Below, in pieces: positions 5,362 through 5,817 of a DNA stretch of 5,817 nucleotides; position 1 is the first letter of the stretch, and every line of letters begins with the position of its first letter. Position numbers and translations under genes: made by a program. Location: assembly GCA_944393305.1 (NCBI GenBank), contig CALXZS010000086.1, forward strand, positions 1 to 5,817. Reading direction: 5' to 3'. A model generated the notes under the pieces. It worked only from the letters and a program-made list of their open reading frames with translations. It did not search any database and was not told where the DNA came from. This DNA comes from an uncultured Clostridia bacterium. GTDB taxonomy: Bacteria > Bacillota > Clostridia > TANB77 > CAG-508.

Positions 5362-5657
5362 TGGATATTGTAAATAAGTATGTACAAGTTATTTTAGCCA
5401 ATTATAAAGTAAAAGCTATTATTTTATTTGGCTCATATGCAAAAGGTACAAATCATGAAGATAGCGATATAGATATTGCTATTATTACTGATGATATAAA
5501 ATGCAATGATGTTTTTGATGAGCAATTAAATTTAAAAAAATTAAGAAGAAATATTGATTATCGTATAGAGCCACACTTAATTGAAGTAGCAGATTTCGAT
5601 AATGTAGAAACACCTTTGGTGGAAGAAGTGATTAACACTGGAATAAAAGTAGCGTAA
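5331..5657 (+). CDS. MNT-type minimal nucleotidyltransferase, putative antitoxin partner of the HEPN protein
   Basis: The start at ATG 5331 (108 residues) is chosen because AAGGAG (5317-5322) lies 8 bases ahead. An in-frame ATG at 5301 lacks such a site. The protein is a small DNA-polymerase-beta-like nucleotidyltransferase: GSYAKG at residues 34-39, the metal-binding SDIDIAII with D46 and D48, and a third acidic residue in RIEPH (E80) or just before it (D76). All catalytic elements are present. In MNT/HEPN pairs this protein uses ATP to place AMP on the HEPN toxin and silence it. The start lies inside the end of the HEPN gene, so the two are likely translated together. The frame ends at 5655-5657. 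The base composition is like the surroundings. Confidence 0.9.
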   Translation: MVERVIDREIMDIVNKYVQVILANYKVKAIILFGSYAKGTNHEDSDIDIAIITDDIKCNDVFDEQLNLKKLRRNIDYRIEPHLIEVADFDNVETPLVEEVINTGIKVA

Positions 5658-5696
5658 ATATAAATATCAGAAAAATTTAGAAAAAAGTATTTCTAA

Positions 5697-5743
5697 GAGC
5701 TGTTTTTGGGAGGTGTCCCCAAAAACAGCTCAAAACATTCTGG
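5697..5743 (-). repeat. Dispersed hairpin repeat, copy B; terminator of tRNA-Arg
   Basis: A 14-bp perfect stem (5697-5710 with 5718-5731) with loop AGGTGTC on the plus strand lies just downstream of the tRNA in the tRNA's direction. It is followed on the minus strand by TTAGAAATACTTTTTTC (5696-5680), so it is probably the tRNA terminator. Its loop is the reverse complement of the loop of copy A, and the flank AAAACATTCTGG (5732-5743) is shared. Confidence 0.8.
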
Positions 5744-5817
5744 TGCGCTTGGAGGGACTCGAACCCCCGATCTGCAAGTTCGTAGCCTGCCATTCTATCC
5801 AGCTAAACTACAAGCGC
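5741..5817 (-). tRNA. tRNA-Arg (anticodon ACG)
   Basis: The minus strand folds into a complete cloverleaf: acceptor GCGCTTG (5817-5811) with CAAGCGC (5751-5745), D-arm GTTT/GAAT, anticodon stem GCAGG/CTTGC with loop CTACGAA, a 5-base variable loop and T-arm GGGGG/CCCTC with loop TTCGAGT. The anticodon is ACG, so it reads CGU, and CGC/CGA after deamination to inosine. The discriminator A (5744) and CCA (5743-5741) are encoded. The 5' end coincides with the right edge of the window, so its promoter is not visible. Confidence 0.96.

Noticed and set aside
1..5817. DGR reverse transcriptase, accessory protein or template repeat
   Set aside because: Searched on both strands because of the variable region; no reverse transcriptase motif and no second copy of 2106-2270 was seen in this window.
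1..5817. CRISPR array, insertion sequence or integrase
   Set aside because: No regularly spaced repeats and no transposase or recombinase-like frame are present; the only repeats are the hairpin pair, the tRNA end copy and the inverted repeat of the small peptide locus.

Overview
The window is AT-rich DNA (roughly 30% G+C outside one patch) from a low-G+C Firmicute, most likely a gut-type clostridium. Supporting signs are AGA/TTA/ATA-rich codon use, strong AGGAGG-type ribosome binding sites, T-tailed terminators and a clostridial-style prepilin signal. The species cannot be named from the sequence.

Layout, left to right. (1) 1-659: C-terminal part of an AAA ATPase of the DUF4143 type; a 16-T tract lies inside its reading frame. 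(2) 660-1096: an AT-rich gap with one plausible promoter, a tiny open frame carrying a (TA)10 repeat, and the start signals of the next gene. (3) 1097-2336: a secreted, pilin-like surface protein. Its class III signal peptide is split from the rest by a one-base frameshift near 1181. Its C-terminal region (about 2106-2270) changes abruptly to about 50% G+C and encodes a WLASR...FGLR...LF...GLRAVVSL scaffold whose other positions are nearly all NNY codons. This is the mark of a variable region diversified by a diversity-generating retroelement (DGR). No reverse transcriptase or template repeat is in the window, so this would be a remote target. (4) 2466-4208: a complete long-chain acyl-CoA synthetase with its own promoter and ribosome binding site. 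(5) 4214-4640: a compact unit resembling a type I toxin-antitoxin locus: a 36-residue hydrophobic peptide on the minus strand with a leader that can hide its ribosome binding site, facing a short plus-strand RNA with a strong promoter and a T-tailed terminator. The two transcripts begin with nearly the same 30 bases. (6) 4687-4900: gene debris and a broken tRNA-like piece. (7) 4960-5657: an overlapping HEPN / MNT-nucleotidyltransferase pair, a known toxin-antitoxin arrangement. (8) 5741-5817: an intact tRNA-Arg(ACG) on the minus strand, followed in its own direction by a hairpin that also occurs after the acyl-CoA synthetase gene.

The acyl-CoA synthetase looks like ordinary chromosomal metabolism. 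The rest looks accessory: a hypervariable surface protein, two toxin-antitoxin-like units, an ATPase of a type common in mobile gene pools, and a tRNA whose 3' end is repeated 951 bases away, as at an integration site. The points most worth following are the DGR variable region in a pilin-like protein with a broken signal, and the architecture of the small hydrophobic peptide locus.
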